64,000 bases of DNA from Magicicada septendecula (taxonomy: Eukaryota > Arthropoda > Insecta > Hemiptera > Cicadidae): contig CM068367.1 in the NCBI GenBank assembly GCA_034769895.1, positions 118,574,927 to 118,638,926 on the forward strand. The letters run 5' to 3'. Position numbers and translations under genes: made by a program. Shown here one piece after another: positions 24,037 through 35,012 of this stretch; the first letter of the stretch is position 1; each line of letters opens with the position of its first letter. A model generated the notes under the pieces. It had not been told where the DNA came from and did not search any database. It worked only from the letters and a program-made list of their open reading frames with translations.

Positions 24037-26308
24037 GTCTATTTCAATGTGAATCTTTAATAAAATATTGTTACTACGATCACACGTATCGTAGTGTTTC
24101 AACAGTGGAATAAATAATTAAACACCAGAGGAACGGTTAATTACAACTTTAATTAGAGTCATAATAAAAAAAACTCCAATAAAACTTGCATACAACAATT
24201 CTTGAAGTTCATGGTTGTCCAGTACATAGCAACATAGCAGAAAATAAATACCACCTAATTAATATTGTTGCTATAAGTAATGCAAGTCGGTAATTACAGA
24301 GGTCCGTACACGGTAATCACTTTACGCTGAGCCGCAACGCACGCACGCACCGAATTCTAAGTCACTTACTGGTCGGTCGCTTTCGACACGCCACTTTTAT
24401 AGTCCCCCTGTGTGGTACACGTAGCACGTGACACGATTTACTTAAATGCCGGTAGAATAATCGACCACAATCTGCAAGGCGCGAATCTGAAAAATCGAGA
24501 ACGTGCGAGAGCATCGCGTAATCCTGCCGCTCACACAACGCGTGGAACGCATCACTTAAGCCACGTAAGTTTTCACATAAATATGAATCTGTCTGTCTGT
24601 ACAGACGGTGACAGTATGTTATGTCATCTTCTGCCCGTCTTTTTTTAGAGGTTCAACACACACACTCACACACAGTCATATATTTTCTGTAATTCGTTCA
24701 ACGTGGCTACATAACTATGTACTTCTGTGAGTGTGGTTTGATATTTTTTAATACTCATCAAAGTCAGAGAATGTAGAGCGACTGTAGGTTTACTGACAGC
24801 GATTAGTCGAACTGTTTACATGCGAAAACAATCAGCTGATATACTATGACAGTATAGAGGAACCAACATCATCGTTACTCGGCGTTTACTGTAGTTTGTT
24901 TGTTTTTTGTGTTTAGAAAGATCGCGTATTTCTTGTAATTATCTGTTACAGTGACACATTAAGAGAGTAATTTGGAGGGTGACGAGGTTTTTGGGGTGGC
25001 AACTACGAGTTGTGATAAGGCCTCGCATTTCTTAATTCAAATTTGAAATAAAGAGTTTTTGATTATTCCAGACAGCATTTATGAAATATTATTTAAATAA
25101 AAAAGGCTTGCTAGAAAAAATAAATAAGTTTTCCGTCAGTAGTTTAGCAAAACTATTGTATTAAAGTTTGAAGTGTTTTCGTAAATCCGTCTCTTCTTCT
25201 TCCGCTGTCTGTAATTCTTTAACAACAGTGTAATGAGTGCGTGTGGCTGTGGTTTGACGTTCGTTATGGTAATTAGGCGGACCTGTGTATTTTACTTAAA
25301 GAGGGAGGAACCAAGGGCATCAGGTACACATGTCGCAGTGTAGGCTATACGTTCGCTACGCCTTGCACGCAGAATGCAAAGTGTCGTACGTATATAAAAC
25401 ATTCCGCTCCACCTATGGCTTTGTGAGAGTGTGTGTGTGAGGTAGAGAGTAAGAGTGAGGGGGAAGAGAATGTGTTTGGGTGGATCGTCTGGAGTAGTGG
25501 TCGCAGTTCTCGTCGGAACTCATTATTACCGAGCTGGCCGACCTGATCTCTTCAGTCGGGGCGTCGGTGATGGCCATTACACTCAACACACTCACACGCG
25601 CGCGCTCTGCCTTTCCCTTTCATACGTAAATTACTGTAATGACACAGCCGTTTTTGTGAAGCACGTCTGATTTTCGACCGTAGTAATAAACGATGCAAGT
25701 CTTGTTGGTCATCCGCGTCCGCGAACGATATATATGTCCGACAACATATTTGCGTTCTCTCGGCTTCCCCCACAGGGACGTTTCTGCATTCTCTCTTTTT
25801 CTGTTGTTGCATGTGTATACCAACTTTTAATATTAACGTCTCCTAACATCTACGATGTAGATAGCAGCACGCCTAGTGGTTTGTCACTTTGCGACAGTGA
25901 ATTTCCTCAGAGACCTGCTAGTAGTAGGCACGGTGATTAACACGTCACGACCGGTGTGACGACGACAGGTATGGGAAGATGCTGCTTTGTATTTCTTAGT
26001 AGTGGGGGAGCGAGTAAAGATGTACAAAGGGGAGGAGAGGTGCGCGCGCGTGAGAGTGAGAGAGAGGAGCTAGATATAGACAGCGCGCAAGTTGTAATTA
26101 AGAGAAAGAAACAAGAGGAGTAATTAAGAGGAAATCATATCATTTTGATTATTCAGTCTAGTTGTAATTACTGAGTTATCCTTTTTGCATGTTTCCGAGT
26201 GTAATACGAGTAATTTGGCGCCGAGAATTTTAAAGCTAATTATTGTCACAGAATCTGAGATTCAGCATAATCGGTTATAACAGACATTACATGTAGATGG
26301 CACATGTT
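24037..26308. other. No recognisable gene
   Basis: Contains CA-rich and GT-rich patches at 24655-24680 and 25420-25445, GCGC-rich spots near 25590 and 26040, and overlapping short frames at 25413-25940 without motifs. Confidence 0.4.
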
Positions 26309-26392
26309 TGGTTTGAATGTAAATAAATGTTACCGTAACATGAGAAATATTGGTTTGAATGTAAATAAATGTTACCGTAACATGAGAAATAT
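26309..26392. repeat. Perfect 42-bp tandem duplication
   Basis: Two head-to-tail copies of a unit containing ggtttgaatgtaaataaatg with no visible mismatch, so the duplication is recent. Confidence 0.95.
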
Positions 26393-28470
26393 TGGTTACA
26401 TATGCATGGGCTTTAACGACGAAATTGGATGCGAGACTGGACTGCTGAGGCTGTCTGGGAAAGAGCTCGACTACTGACCGGCTTCGTTAAATACCCTTCC
26501 TCACCAAGAAGGGTGTCCGCACGGCCTCTTTACTCTGGGGTACCTCAAGCTCGCTTGCCACTGGTGGAGGCTCGCAAGGGCCGTCCGGAGCAGTGCTACC
26601 TACAGAGCCTGAACAGCAGCGAAAAAAGATTAAAGAACCACTGCGCACAAATAGAGCTCTGATGGGAAGGTCTTTTTCTGGCATGTGGTAGTGCCAACTG
26701 GTCCTTGCTGGAGCCACACAGTTGGTCCTAAGAAGGGCCGATGAGATGGTCTGTCCTGTAGTGGTTGGTGCTCCTCTTATGCGGTGGGGAGTTAACTCTC
26801 TTTAGCTGAAGTGGCGATCACGACAGACAGGGCAAGTAGATGTGTCCTCTTCACAACTGAAGAAGCAGAGCAGGGTATAGCAGCTGAACGAGCAGCGAAA
26901 AGCACTGCAAAGCAGAGAAGCAGTCCAAAGCTGAAGAGAGAGCATAGACGTTTCTTCTTCCATAGCTGGATGCAGAATGCTCCTCTAGATATTGGTTCAC
27001 AACAATTCTCGACGCTTATAACGCCTAAACAACTGAAGGTATTTCAGAGTTTCAGAACGTACTGTGATTATGTTTCCTTAAATAATATTCGATATTTTTA
27101 TGTAGCATTGCCGATAAAACAAACGAAGTCTGGTCCCTTGCGTGCTGCTATGTAATGCAGTAAGAGTCTTGTATGTGGCACATAGGTTGATAATAAAGAG
27201 ACCGTGTATGTACATGTTTATAGTGCAGCAAGATGTACAGTAATTGTGTGTGAGTGTGCTTGCGCGCGCGCGCGTTTAGTAATTTAAATAAGTTGATCGT
27301 TTTTGCGGAAGAAAGAAATCCGTGAATTTTCATTTGTTGTGCCGCATTGGTAACCAGTTAAAACCTCAAAAGTATATACGGTATGGTATTAGGTAGAAGG
27401 AAAACGTCCGAGAAGGTAAGATAAGTGTATGTGAAAGACAGGCCGAGAAGTTGCAATTTTTTCGATTCATCCTTCCGACTTTATTTAGATCAGTTTAAAC
27501 TTTCTGGTAAGACCGGAAAATCCATCGTCGTCGTTCCCCATTCGCCAGAGACCTCCAGATATGACAGGTTGATTGTTTTCTTTTTCGGGATTTGTAGGAA
27601 CAACGTGGGCATGTCGAGGATATCTTAGAGACCTAGGACGTCGGGATGTCGGCAAGTGGGACCCAGGACCCGGCGATGGACTCGTAACCTGACCGCCAGC
27701 CTCGCACAACACATTCTAGGATGGAATTTTGAAATTCGAATCCCATGCGCCTGAGACCGCAATCTTTACACCCAGCCGCCACTCCGAACTTTTAGAAATT
27801 TGCTTGTGCGTTCCAAATTTCTGTTGAGGAGGGAATTTTACTTTTAAATCTCGTATTTGTTGATTGTTTTACTTGTGACGGTCACGGCTTATCAGAGTTC
27901 GGCTAATCGCTAACTGGACAGTAAAGGAAGTGCAGATCTGTTAACGGTATGCCATCGTTACCTCGTTTTCGTGCGATACGTTCGCTCTTTTAGATATCTC
28001 GTCTGGCGAATTAGCTCAACGAAGTGAATACGCTCAGAGATAGCTACACACTAATAGGTATACGGAATAATTAACACCGTTTTGTACTGTGAATTAAACA
28101 GTTTTGTTTCGAAACGTGGTTAGTTTTTTTCTTTCCTTCTTTAATTTCGTTTCGCTCACCGTAATTATACGCATAGTGTTTAGTGTAGTGTATTCTGTGA
28201 TGTGTAACGCGCTCGCTCCTAATTGCGGCGTGGTGTTGTATGAGCGCCAACGTTCCTCTGAAATTATGTGTGGAGCTGCCATACAATTAAAATAATAGTT
28301 TTAATTTTTTGGAAGAGTGTCATTAGCGTGTGAACATAATTTATATTTTCCGCGTGTTTTTTTCTTTCTCGGGTTCGTATTGTGTGTGTGCAAGCGGGCG
28401 TGCATGCTCTCGTAGACGGTGAGTTAACAGTGCCGCGTTCCAGCTCCGTCACAGGTTCCTGTCAACGATA
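26393..28470. other. No recognisable gene
   Basis: A GC-richer patch at 26430-26980 holds antiparallel frames of 77, 76 and 114 residues without recognisable motifs. A GCGCGC tract lies at 27263-27275. The rest is AT-rich. Confidence 0.4.
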
Positions 28471-28875
28471 CGGCCACGCTGTTGGCTGTGACTAAATTCT
28501 GTAATTTGTCATTACATTAAAACTTTGACGGGCGGAGTCAATTTCAGTTTTAATTATTTTCTGGACTGTTCGGCCGTGGTCCTCTTCTAAAATCTCCTCC
28601 AGACATTTCAAGATGACTGCCGCATCTGTAGTCGAAGTGTGTGGAGTTTTTCATGAAGAAGACCACGGCCACACTGTTGGCTGTGACTAAATTCTGTAAT
28701 TTGTCATTACATTAAAACTTTGACGGGCGGAGTCAATTTCAGTTTAATTATTTTTCGGACTGTTGGGCCGCGGTCCTCTTCTAAAATCTCCTCCAGACAT
28801 TTCAAGATGACTGCCGCATCTGTAGTCGAAGTGTGTGGAGTATTTTGAAGAAAACCACGGCCAAAAAGCCTGCAA
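28471..28875 (+). mobile_element. Tandem ~195-bp repeats with hammerhead-like hairpins
   Basis: Two head-to-tail copies start with CGGCCAC at 28471 and 28666; a third start appears at 28858. Each copy holds GACTGC paired with GTAGTC (28615-28633 and 28809-28827), preceded by CAAGA and followed by GAAGTG, which is a decayed form of the CTGAAGA/stem/GAAACG hammerhead-like core. About 25 bases later comes ACCACGGCCA. Inside each copy the reverse strand also contains CCGNGGCCNAACAGTCC. Tandem terminal repeats with ribozyme-like cores fit Penelope-like elements; no RT is present. Confidence 0.55.
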
Positions 28876-28989
28876 GATAATCTGTCCTATCATAAAGGAA
28901 TGATGGGCATTTACAGGTTTATATCCTCCTCACGAGGTCAGTAGAAACCTCAAGGGGAATCCCTATCGTAGTGTTCCGATTGTCTGTAG

Positions 28990-29330
28990 GAAATACTGTC
29001 TTTTCCTTTTGTACTTCTAGCGTTCAGGCACATTGGTTATTCTTGCTTCTAGGCCGTCTTTTTGGATCTTCCAACCCTTCTTCTTCCTATTGGATACTCG
29101 TGTCTCAGTGTCGCCTGTGGAATATGTTCTGTTGACATTCTTTCTACTTGTGCTTTAGTGCCTCATATCGTCCGCAGGGCTGTTGATTGCCAGTTTATCT
29201 CGAACGTTTGCTGTTCGTAACTTATAGAACTTGGTAGAGGTTTTCGCCTTCCGCAAGAATGACAATGCCGTGGTCTTGTCAAGTGTCAGTTTTTGTTCAT
29301 CCTAACTTTGTTTGTAAAAACTCTGTGAAT
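28990..29330 (-). pseudogene. LINE C-terminal fragment
   Basis: On the minus strand 29147-29053 encodes, without interruption, VERMSTEHIPQATLRHEYP followed by IGRRRVGRSKKTA. That is the W.EHV.RM...R.P......GRR.VGRPKK ending of APE-type LINEs. The upstream part (towards 29330) keeps only faint RT-like residues with frame changes. Confidence 0.6.
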
Positions 29331-29347
29331 CTATGAATATTCCTACG

Positions 29348-29349
<2 letters not shown>

Positions 29350-29442
<93 letters not shown>
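29350..29442. repeat. (TC)n microsatellite
   Basis: About 46 perfect TC units. Confidence 0.98.
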
Positions 29443-29445
<3 letters not shown>

Positions 29446-29524
29446 CACCTCGTTTTCAATCGAGCGAAAACAATCCACAACGACTAGTGGAAATAATTAT
29501 AATTATAATAAATTTCCTATTTGC

Positions 29525-29690
29525 CATCGAATGGCTCAGAGAGTGGAGTAAGCGTTGTATGATGCTGCCGAGTTTAAATCCGAGTCCTGAACATAATAAG
29601 CCAAATGCCATACGCTCTGGTACAAGTCAAAATGCCGCTAAAAAAAATAAATAATAAAATGATTTTATTATTATTATTTTTATGAAAGTT
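29525..29690 (+). mobile_element. Probable tRNA-derived SINE
   Basis: TGGCTCAGAGAG at about 29530 resembles a pol III A box. GAGTTTAAATCC about 35 bp later resembles a B box. Some 70 bp further comes an A-rich and AAT-rich tail at 29637-29690. A tRNA head plus short body and A-rich tail is SINE architecture. No cloverleaf was verified and no target duplication was found. Confidence 0.4.
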
Positions 29691-32196
29691 AATCGTGGCC
29701 TTCGTAAGTGGGACGGTATCCCAGAACGTATGCACTTTTATCGGTCAGCTGACATAATTCAAAATCCTCTTGTTTTGAATTTCTGCTATCACTTACTCTA
29801 ATAGTACGGCCATGTAGCTGTGACGCCTAATTAAATGTCCCACGCTTCGGCATTTTTTCTTGTGAGATTTTGCAATGAATTGTCCTAAACGAATCATCTG
29901 ATCACTGTAACCCTCGTGTTCTTCAGCACCGTTATCTTGAAAGATTTTAGTCGTTTCTTTAATCCTGTCTAACGATTCAGCGGCAGAGTAGCGTTTGTAC
30001 TAAACGCGTAATGCCATTTTCTCACATAGTATACTAAATAATTAATGTTATGAATGAAATATTTATGACAGGAAAGTGTGGTTTCGCCGCGATCGCTATT
30101 TTGATACTTCGAAAAATATCAGCCTCCGCGTTCTTAATCAAGATCCGTCGTCGTTGCAACCTCACCCCGTCGCCGCCGCCCGCTTCAACAATCTGAAATA
30201 CTTTCCGTTCACCCCAAACATCACCGTCGTATCGCATAGCGCTTTCCAAAATATGACACATAACCTCCCCGGAGAATCAATATAATCGTACAAACATTAC
30301 AGAAACGCTGCCGTCAGCGCGACGAAATATTCGCCGTTTCCCCGCGCGCACGCGCACGCACACGCACACAGCATCATCCAATAACCAAAAGCCATAAACT
30401 CAGACATTAATGCACGCACGCTTGCCTGCCTTCTTATTACAACAATGGTTATTTACTGTATCGCCCGATGCTGCTGCTGCTGCTGCTGGTGCTAATACCA
30501 GTAAATCGTGCACAACTGCCTGCACAGCAATTCTGCAGATATGCCGTTTCCTCTATCTGTGCGCCTCTCGCAGCTCCAATTAGTTACAAACACATACACA
30601 CAGGCGCGCGCGCGCAGTGGCTTTTCCAGTCGCTTTTGTTATTGTAATATGGGAAATTGTATTCACAGATGTAATCGTATGTTATTCGCTTGCCTGAAAC
30701 GAAATTTCCCCGCAAGATATATAGTCGTAAAGAGAAAACATTGATTCTTAATTAACGGCATTACATATCAGCTTTATCTGATTTACAACGTTGAAGAATT
30801 GGAACGGAGGATACGAATGAGTTTCATCAAAGAGAATAGGTTTTTCCGTACGCTGAAAATCATACGACGTGTGATATGATTCTATTTTTTATTCCATTGC
30901 AAATAGCCATTTCTCATAATAAAATACATATAAACTATGCCCTCGTCCCATTTAATTATTATCCGTTCACTCTTACGTGAATCTTAATTCTTTACAGCAG
31001 AATATCTCTTACTCCAAATACATACGAGCTACATTTTACACGTTGAATCAGTTGAATAGCCACTCGACACTAAAGGCCTCACGTCTGGCGTTGTCACGCC
31101 CTATCTTTTTATTTATTAGAAGTGACATAGAATTGATAATTTTCAATTTTTTTCTTGTCGCCTAATAACTTGCCCAGGGACTGTAGATGTCTGTCTAAAG
31201 AAAAATTGAAAAACAATACAATTGGTCTGGATATAGTCACACATTAGAGTGGAATTTTGAGTATTAAGAACAGTAAAAACTGGTTAATTGTAGTCGCCCT
31301 GCACTGTTGTAAGACGATGGGCTGAATCAGTAGAGAGTAGAAGTTCGTGTGAACATTGCGAAATGAAACGTAATGTTTGTTAAGGCGAGGATCTGGAAAA
31401 CTGATTCTAAGGTTGTGGCCATGAATAAAGTAAATTACACTGTAGCAACAAACAATGCAGGTACACTGCCGAAAATTATCTGCTGAAGATCAGCGTGGAC
31501 ACTATTTGAAAGGATGAGCAATGTTGTGAAGAATAAGAAACTGTGTTTTAGTTTACAAGGCACCAAAAATTGATCGGTGTGTGTCTTCCAGATAATGAAT
31601 GACTACAGGTTTAGGATACGAGCAGTCATCATGACGTATTGCACACTTCGTCAGAATACGAGAGATACCGACGACGACCTCGTGAAGGGAGTATTGTTTG
31701 TCTAATTAATGGGTGTTCATATCGTAAGTCCAGTCGAGCACGGAATTAAGTTCAGATATACGATTTGCAGAAAGATCGGTGTTCTAGGAAGAAATTGAAA
31801 GAAACAAGAATATGAGAGGATGATGATGAGATATTGAAACAGCTACAATCTCCTCTAGTTTCTCGAGAGAGACGTAGAGACGGGTGGTAGAGGGCGGAAG
31901 GGAAGAAGGAACACATCTACACAGCTGAATGCAGAATACGTAATAAATGTATTTTATTTTATTATCGTGCTTAGACGTATCCTATTCTATATTCTGTCGA
32001 TGGTGCGAAAGGTCGCGCGCGACTGTATATGTCTTAACAATAAAGACAGTGCAGTAGTAATGTTGTACTCATAAATCCGGCGTCAAATAAAATAAAATAC
32101 ATCGGACGTCGAAAACAACGATTATTACTTTTCTGCAACGTCTCGTAGGGCGGTGTCGTTGCCAAGACCGCGCCGAGTGTAGGACATCTAATCGCC
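29691..32196. other. No recognisable gene
   Basis: CpG-rich at 30070-30380, with CG/CA alternations at 30345-30372 and a CTG repeat at 30473-30489. Short frames of 60-80 residues without motifs. Confidence 0.4.
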
Positions 32197-32225
32197 TTCT
32201 TCTTCTTCTTCTTCTTCTTCTTCTT
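32197..32225. repeat. (TTC)n microsatellite
   Basis: About ten TTC units. Could be the reverse of a LINE (GAA)n tail, but no LINE coding sequence was recognised next to it. Confidence 0.9.
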
Positions 32226-32999
32226 GTCCACCTCACCCGTGCTCCTAACAGCACTACACAATGGTACAGTCATTCATTGGTCGTCCAGTATACGATTGTA
32301 CCAGCTGGGACGTACGTACACGGACACGCCACATCATCGCAGATTCAATTGGTTTAACTACGCTAATGATGACCGTTGTTTTTAGATTTCACGTAATAAA
32401 ACACGGCATTTCTCTTTTCTTGTTTTCGCCCTCTTCGGCTACCGCATCTTTAAAAGTGGTTTTTGTGTAAGCTTTCCTCAATTTCAGTCTTATGCACCTT
32501 AGGATCCGCGTACGCCGAAGGGTTCACATGAAGTTGTCTATCCTCCTTAAGTCATGAACTACTTCAGTGGTACTGGAAAAGGTGCTGTTATTATTATTTT
32601 TCTACTTCAGTAAATAGTGCAAAGTATAACTGTTCAAACAAGATTATTTAAAAAATATTAATCCGGAATTTGGCTGTCTAAACCTTTTTATTATCTCTAT
32701 CAGATTTACACGACCAATTGTAATTGGATTCGGTTCTTGAATATAGAAAATGATTTTAAATCACCAAATGAAAATACATATTAAAAATGTAACAATGCTT
32801 AAATTATTATTTTATTTTCTACTGTATTGTTTATTGTATATGTGTCTATGTACAGATATACAATCTTTAAGATACACTTTTTTTTACAATTTGTAAAATC
32901 TTTATATACAGTTTTTAAGATAAAAATTCGGCGGCGGAAGATCGTAGAATGGGGCGGCACTTTTGCATTCGGGAAGGGATACCTCTTTTTGATGTAGAA
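32226..32999. other. No recognisable feature
   Basis: AT-rich, stops in all frames. Confidence 0.45.
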
Positions 33000-33420
33000 G
33001 CATGGACAGCATTATGGTATTGTGATTTGTTACTATCGCTATTGATTACTGCAAAATGTTTTCATTGGCCCGAGTGACTTGAAGCCCGAAGAACGCTTGT
33101 TGATTGTTTGTTTCAATCGTGGTTCAAATATGGGCTATCTAATACGGTTCTGGTCTGCTAAACTTGTGCATGTTTGAAAAAAATAACACTTCTTTCTGTA
33201 TCGTTCAAACAGGATAGACTGATACCCTGAATGTTTATTATAAGAGTACAACCAGCATTATGGTTTTATGGTCCGTTAGCACCACAGATGTTTACTTTTT
33301 CAAAGGTCGAAGTGACTTGAGAGCCCTCAAGAACGCACTTTGATTTTATTTTTCAACAGTGATTCAAATCCGGGAACTCGTAGTGTATTGCGTGATGCTC
33401 TTCTAAACTTGCCCACGCTC
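33000..33420. repeat. Diverged tandem pair, ~245-bp spacing
   Basis: Two related segments (about 33010-33175 and 33255-33420) share CAGCATTATGG, GTGACTTGA, GAACGC, TTGATT, GG/AATTCAAAT and TCTAAACTTG.CCA in the same order. The word GTGRTTCAAATNNGGG resembles a pol III B box. The unit could be a SINE or other old repeat; no A box was recognised. Confidence 0.5.
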
Positions 33421-33422
33421 GA

Positions 33423-33423
<1 letters not shown>

Positions 33424-33490
<67 letters not shown>

Positions 33491-33518
33491 GTGCGTGTGC
33501 GTGTGTGTGCGCGCGCGT
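33424..33518. repeat. (GT)n microsatellite
   Basis: GT tract with CG interruptions near its end. Directly follows the second copy of the tandem pair. Confidence 0.97.
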
Positions 33519-33981
33519 GCGCAAAAAAAAAGATTCCCATTAGTTTTAGAATCGTTGTTATTTATAATTAAAATTAAATAAGCGATGTCAGCTAACGCAC
33601 ATTCTGCCAGTAATCATGACTACGTGCTGAATAAAATTGTGGCATGTACATTTAACAACACATCACATGGATATTTAAGTATCGAGAGTTCGTGCTTCCG
33701 ATATACTTGTATATAATTTTGTACATGTGGCGTGCAGCTTTATTGCTGTTGATTATTTTCAAAAGTAACAAATAACAGTAACTGAAAACAACTTAACGGT
33801 AAACGTGAATCGTATAGTTGTAATAACTGTTTCTTATTTAGAGGGACGGGCAGAAGAAACGAGGAGGTGTACGCCGAATCTGTTTGAAAGGCTGCGGACG
33901 TCTTCGCGCGCGCGTAACCAACGAACGAGAGAAGCAGAAGAACAAACACGCCCACGTACACGTACGTCGTTGTTGGAAAGG

Positions 33982-33982
<1 letters not shown>
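33519..33982. other. No recognisable feature
   Basis: Frames that cross the next CA repeat from this side have no motif. Confidence 0.45.

Positions 33983-34049
<67 letters not shown>
33983..34049. repeat. (AC)n microsatellite
   Basis: About 33 AC units. Confidence 0.98.
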
Positions 34050-34050
<1 letters not shown>

Positions 34051-34294
34051 CCGGTTCCGTTACAGACAGTTGTTAGCACCGCAGTCGCTAATTACCAGCA
34101 AACGCTTGGCTCGTTGTGGCGGCAGATATGCCAAAACATGTTTGTTCAGTATACTCAGCACCTTAGATAAACATGTCAAAACATCTGACATTTTTCGGAA
34201 AATATTTCCTTATGAGAAACATCAGAAATAAACTACATTTCCATCGGGGACACGTAACATTTTCCGGCAGATCACAAGAAGTGAAACCTTTAAG

Positions 34295-34610
34295 AAAAAC
34301 CAACATAATAAAAGCATCTATTTTATCCAAACAAAAAAATTACAATGGTATGGACACACGAAAAGAATGGCACATGAAGGTTTCCAAGGAGAGTTATGAA
34401 AAATGGACCCCACCAGGAAGAAGGAAAAGAGGAAGACCACCTATCACCTGGATAGAAGAAATTCAGACTATATTGAGGGAACGAGAAATTGAAGATCTTT
34501 GGATGGACGAGCAGCAGTGGAAGACGAGAATTCAATCACTTCTGTAATCATTGGTTCCGGAAAATGTGTAAATATTGTACAGCCGGATTAATAATAATAA
34601 TAAAAGCATC
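34295..34610 (+). pseudogene. LINE C-terminal remnant with (TAA)n tail
   Basis: The end of the frame at 34173-34547 reads WTPPGRRKRGRPPITWIEEI followed by WMDEQQWKTRIQSLL and a stop. This is the GRR.RGRP...W.......W...I terminus of a LINE family that differs from the RRDVGRP group here. The residues before it (KQKNYNGMDTRKEW) look like a mutated QKRLQWYGH..RM motif. A short TAA repeat at 34590-34602 is the 3' tail. Confidence 0.65.
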
Positions 34611-34755
34611 TCTGTTAATATTATCCTCTGCCGGGCTATTTGGCCGTGTGGTCTATTACTGTTTATAACACATGTAAACAGTAATCTAACAGAGGATAGT
34701 ATTAACAGAGTTGACTCCGACCGTGGAAGCTTTAGAAATTCATAATAAAAGCATC
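34597..34755. mobile_element. 131-bp palindromic insert with 14-bp direct repeats
   Basis: The insert 34611-34741 is flanked by ataataaaagcatc at 34597-34610 and 34742-34755. It contains an outer inverted repeat (34611-34630 with 34690-34709, one mismatch) and an inner perfect one (ATTACTGTTT 34655-34664 with AAACAGTAAT 34676-34685). Between them, on the minus strand, lies GACCACACGGCCAAATAGCC, close to the ACCACGGCC block of the hammerhead-bearing repeats. This looks like a very short insertion of the same Penelope-like family, placed beside a LINE tail. Confidence 0.65.
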
Positions 34756-35012
34756 ATCATCATTATCATCATATTCCCTTGAGCACTGGGCCGAGATGGT
34801 ACGTTGCGCCCTCGAGCCATACTACACCAGAGAGAAACCAGTGTCGATTTAACCACGTAGAGACGTCGCGTAGTTAGTGCCTGAGGCCCGTTTACCTCGG
34901 CCAGTCTGTTGTTTTCCCTCCTCAGAGGTAGACCGAGTTGAATTGACTCGACCTTTGGCTAAACAGAACACCAAATGGAAAGCGATTTCTCTTCCACTGA
35001 GCTACCCCGAAG
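34750..35012 (-). mobile_element. tRNA-derived SINE with (ATG)n tail
   Basis: On the minus strand GGGGTAGCTCAGTGGA (A box at 35004-34993) is followed 40 bp later by AGGTCGAGTCAA (B box at about 34954-34943), the internal promoter layout of RNA polymerase III. A 170-bp body follows, with GCCGAGGTAAACGGGCCTC near 34880-34895, ending in an ATGATGATAATG tail at 34772-34750. The tail type matches those of local LINEs rather than poly(A), suggesting LINE-driven mobilisation. The B box lacks one T of the usual GGTTCRANNCC. Confidence 0.75.
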
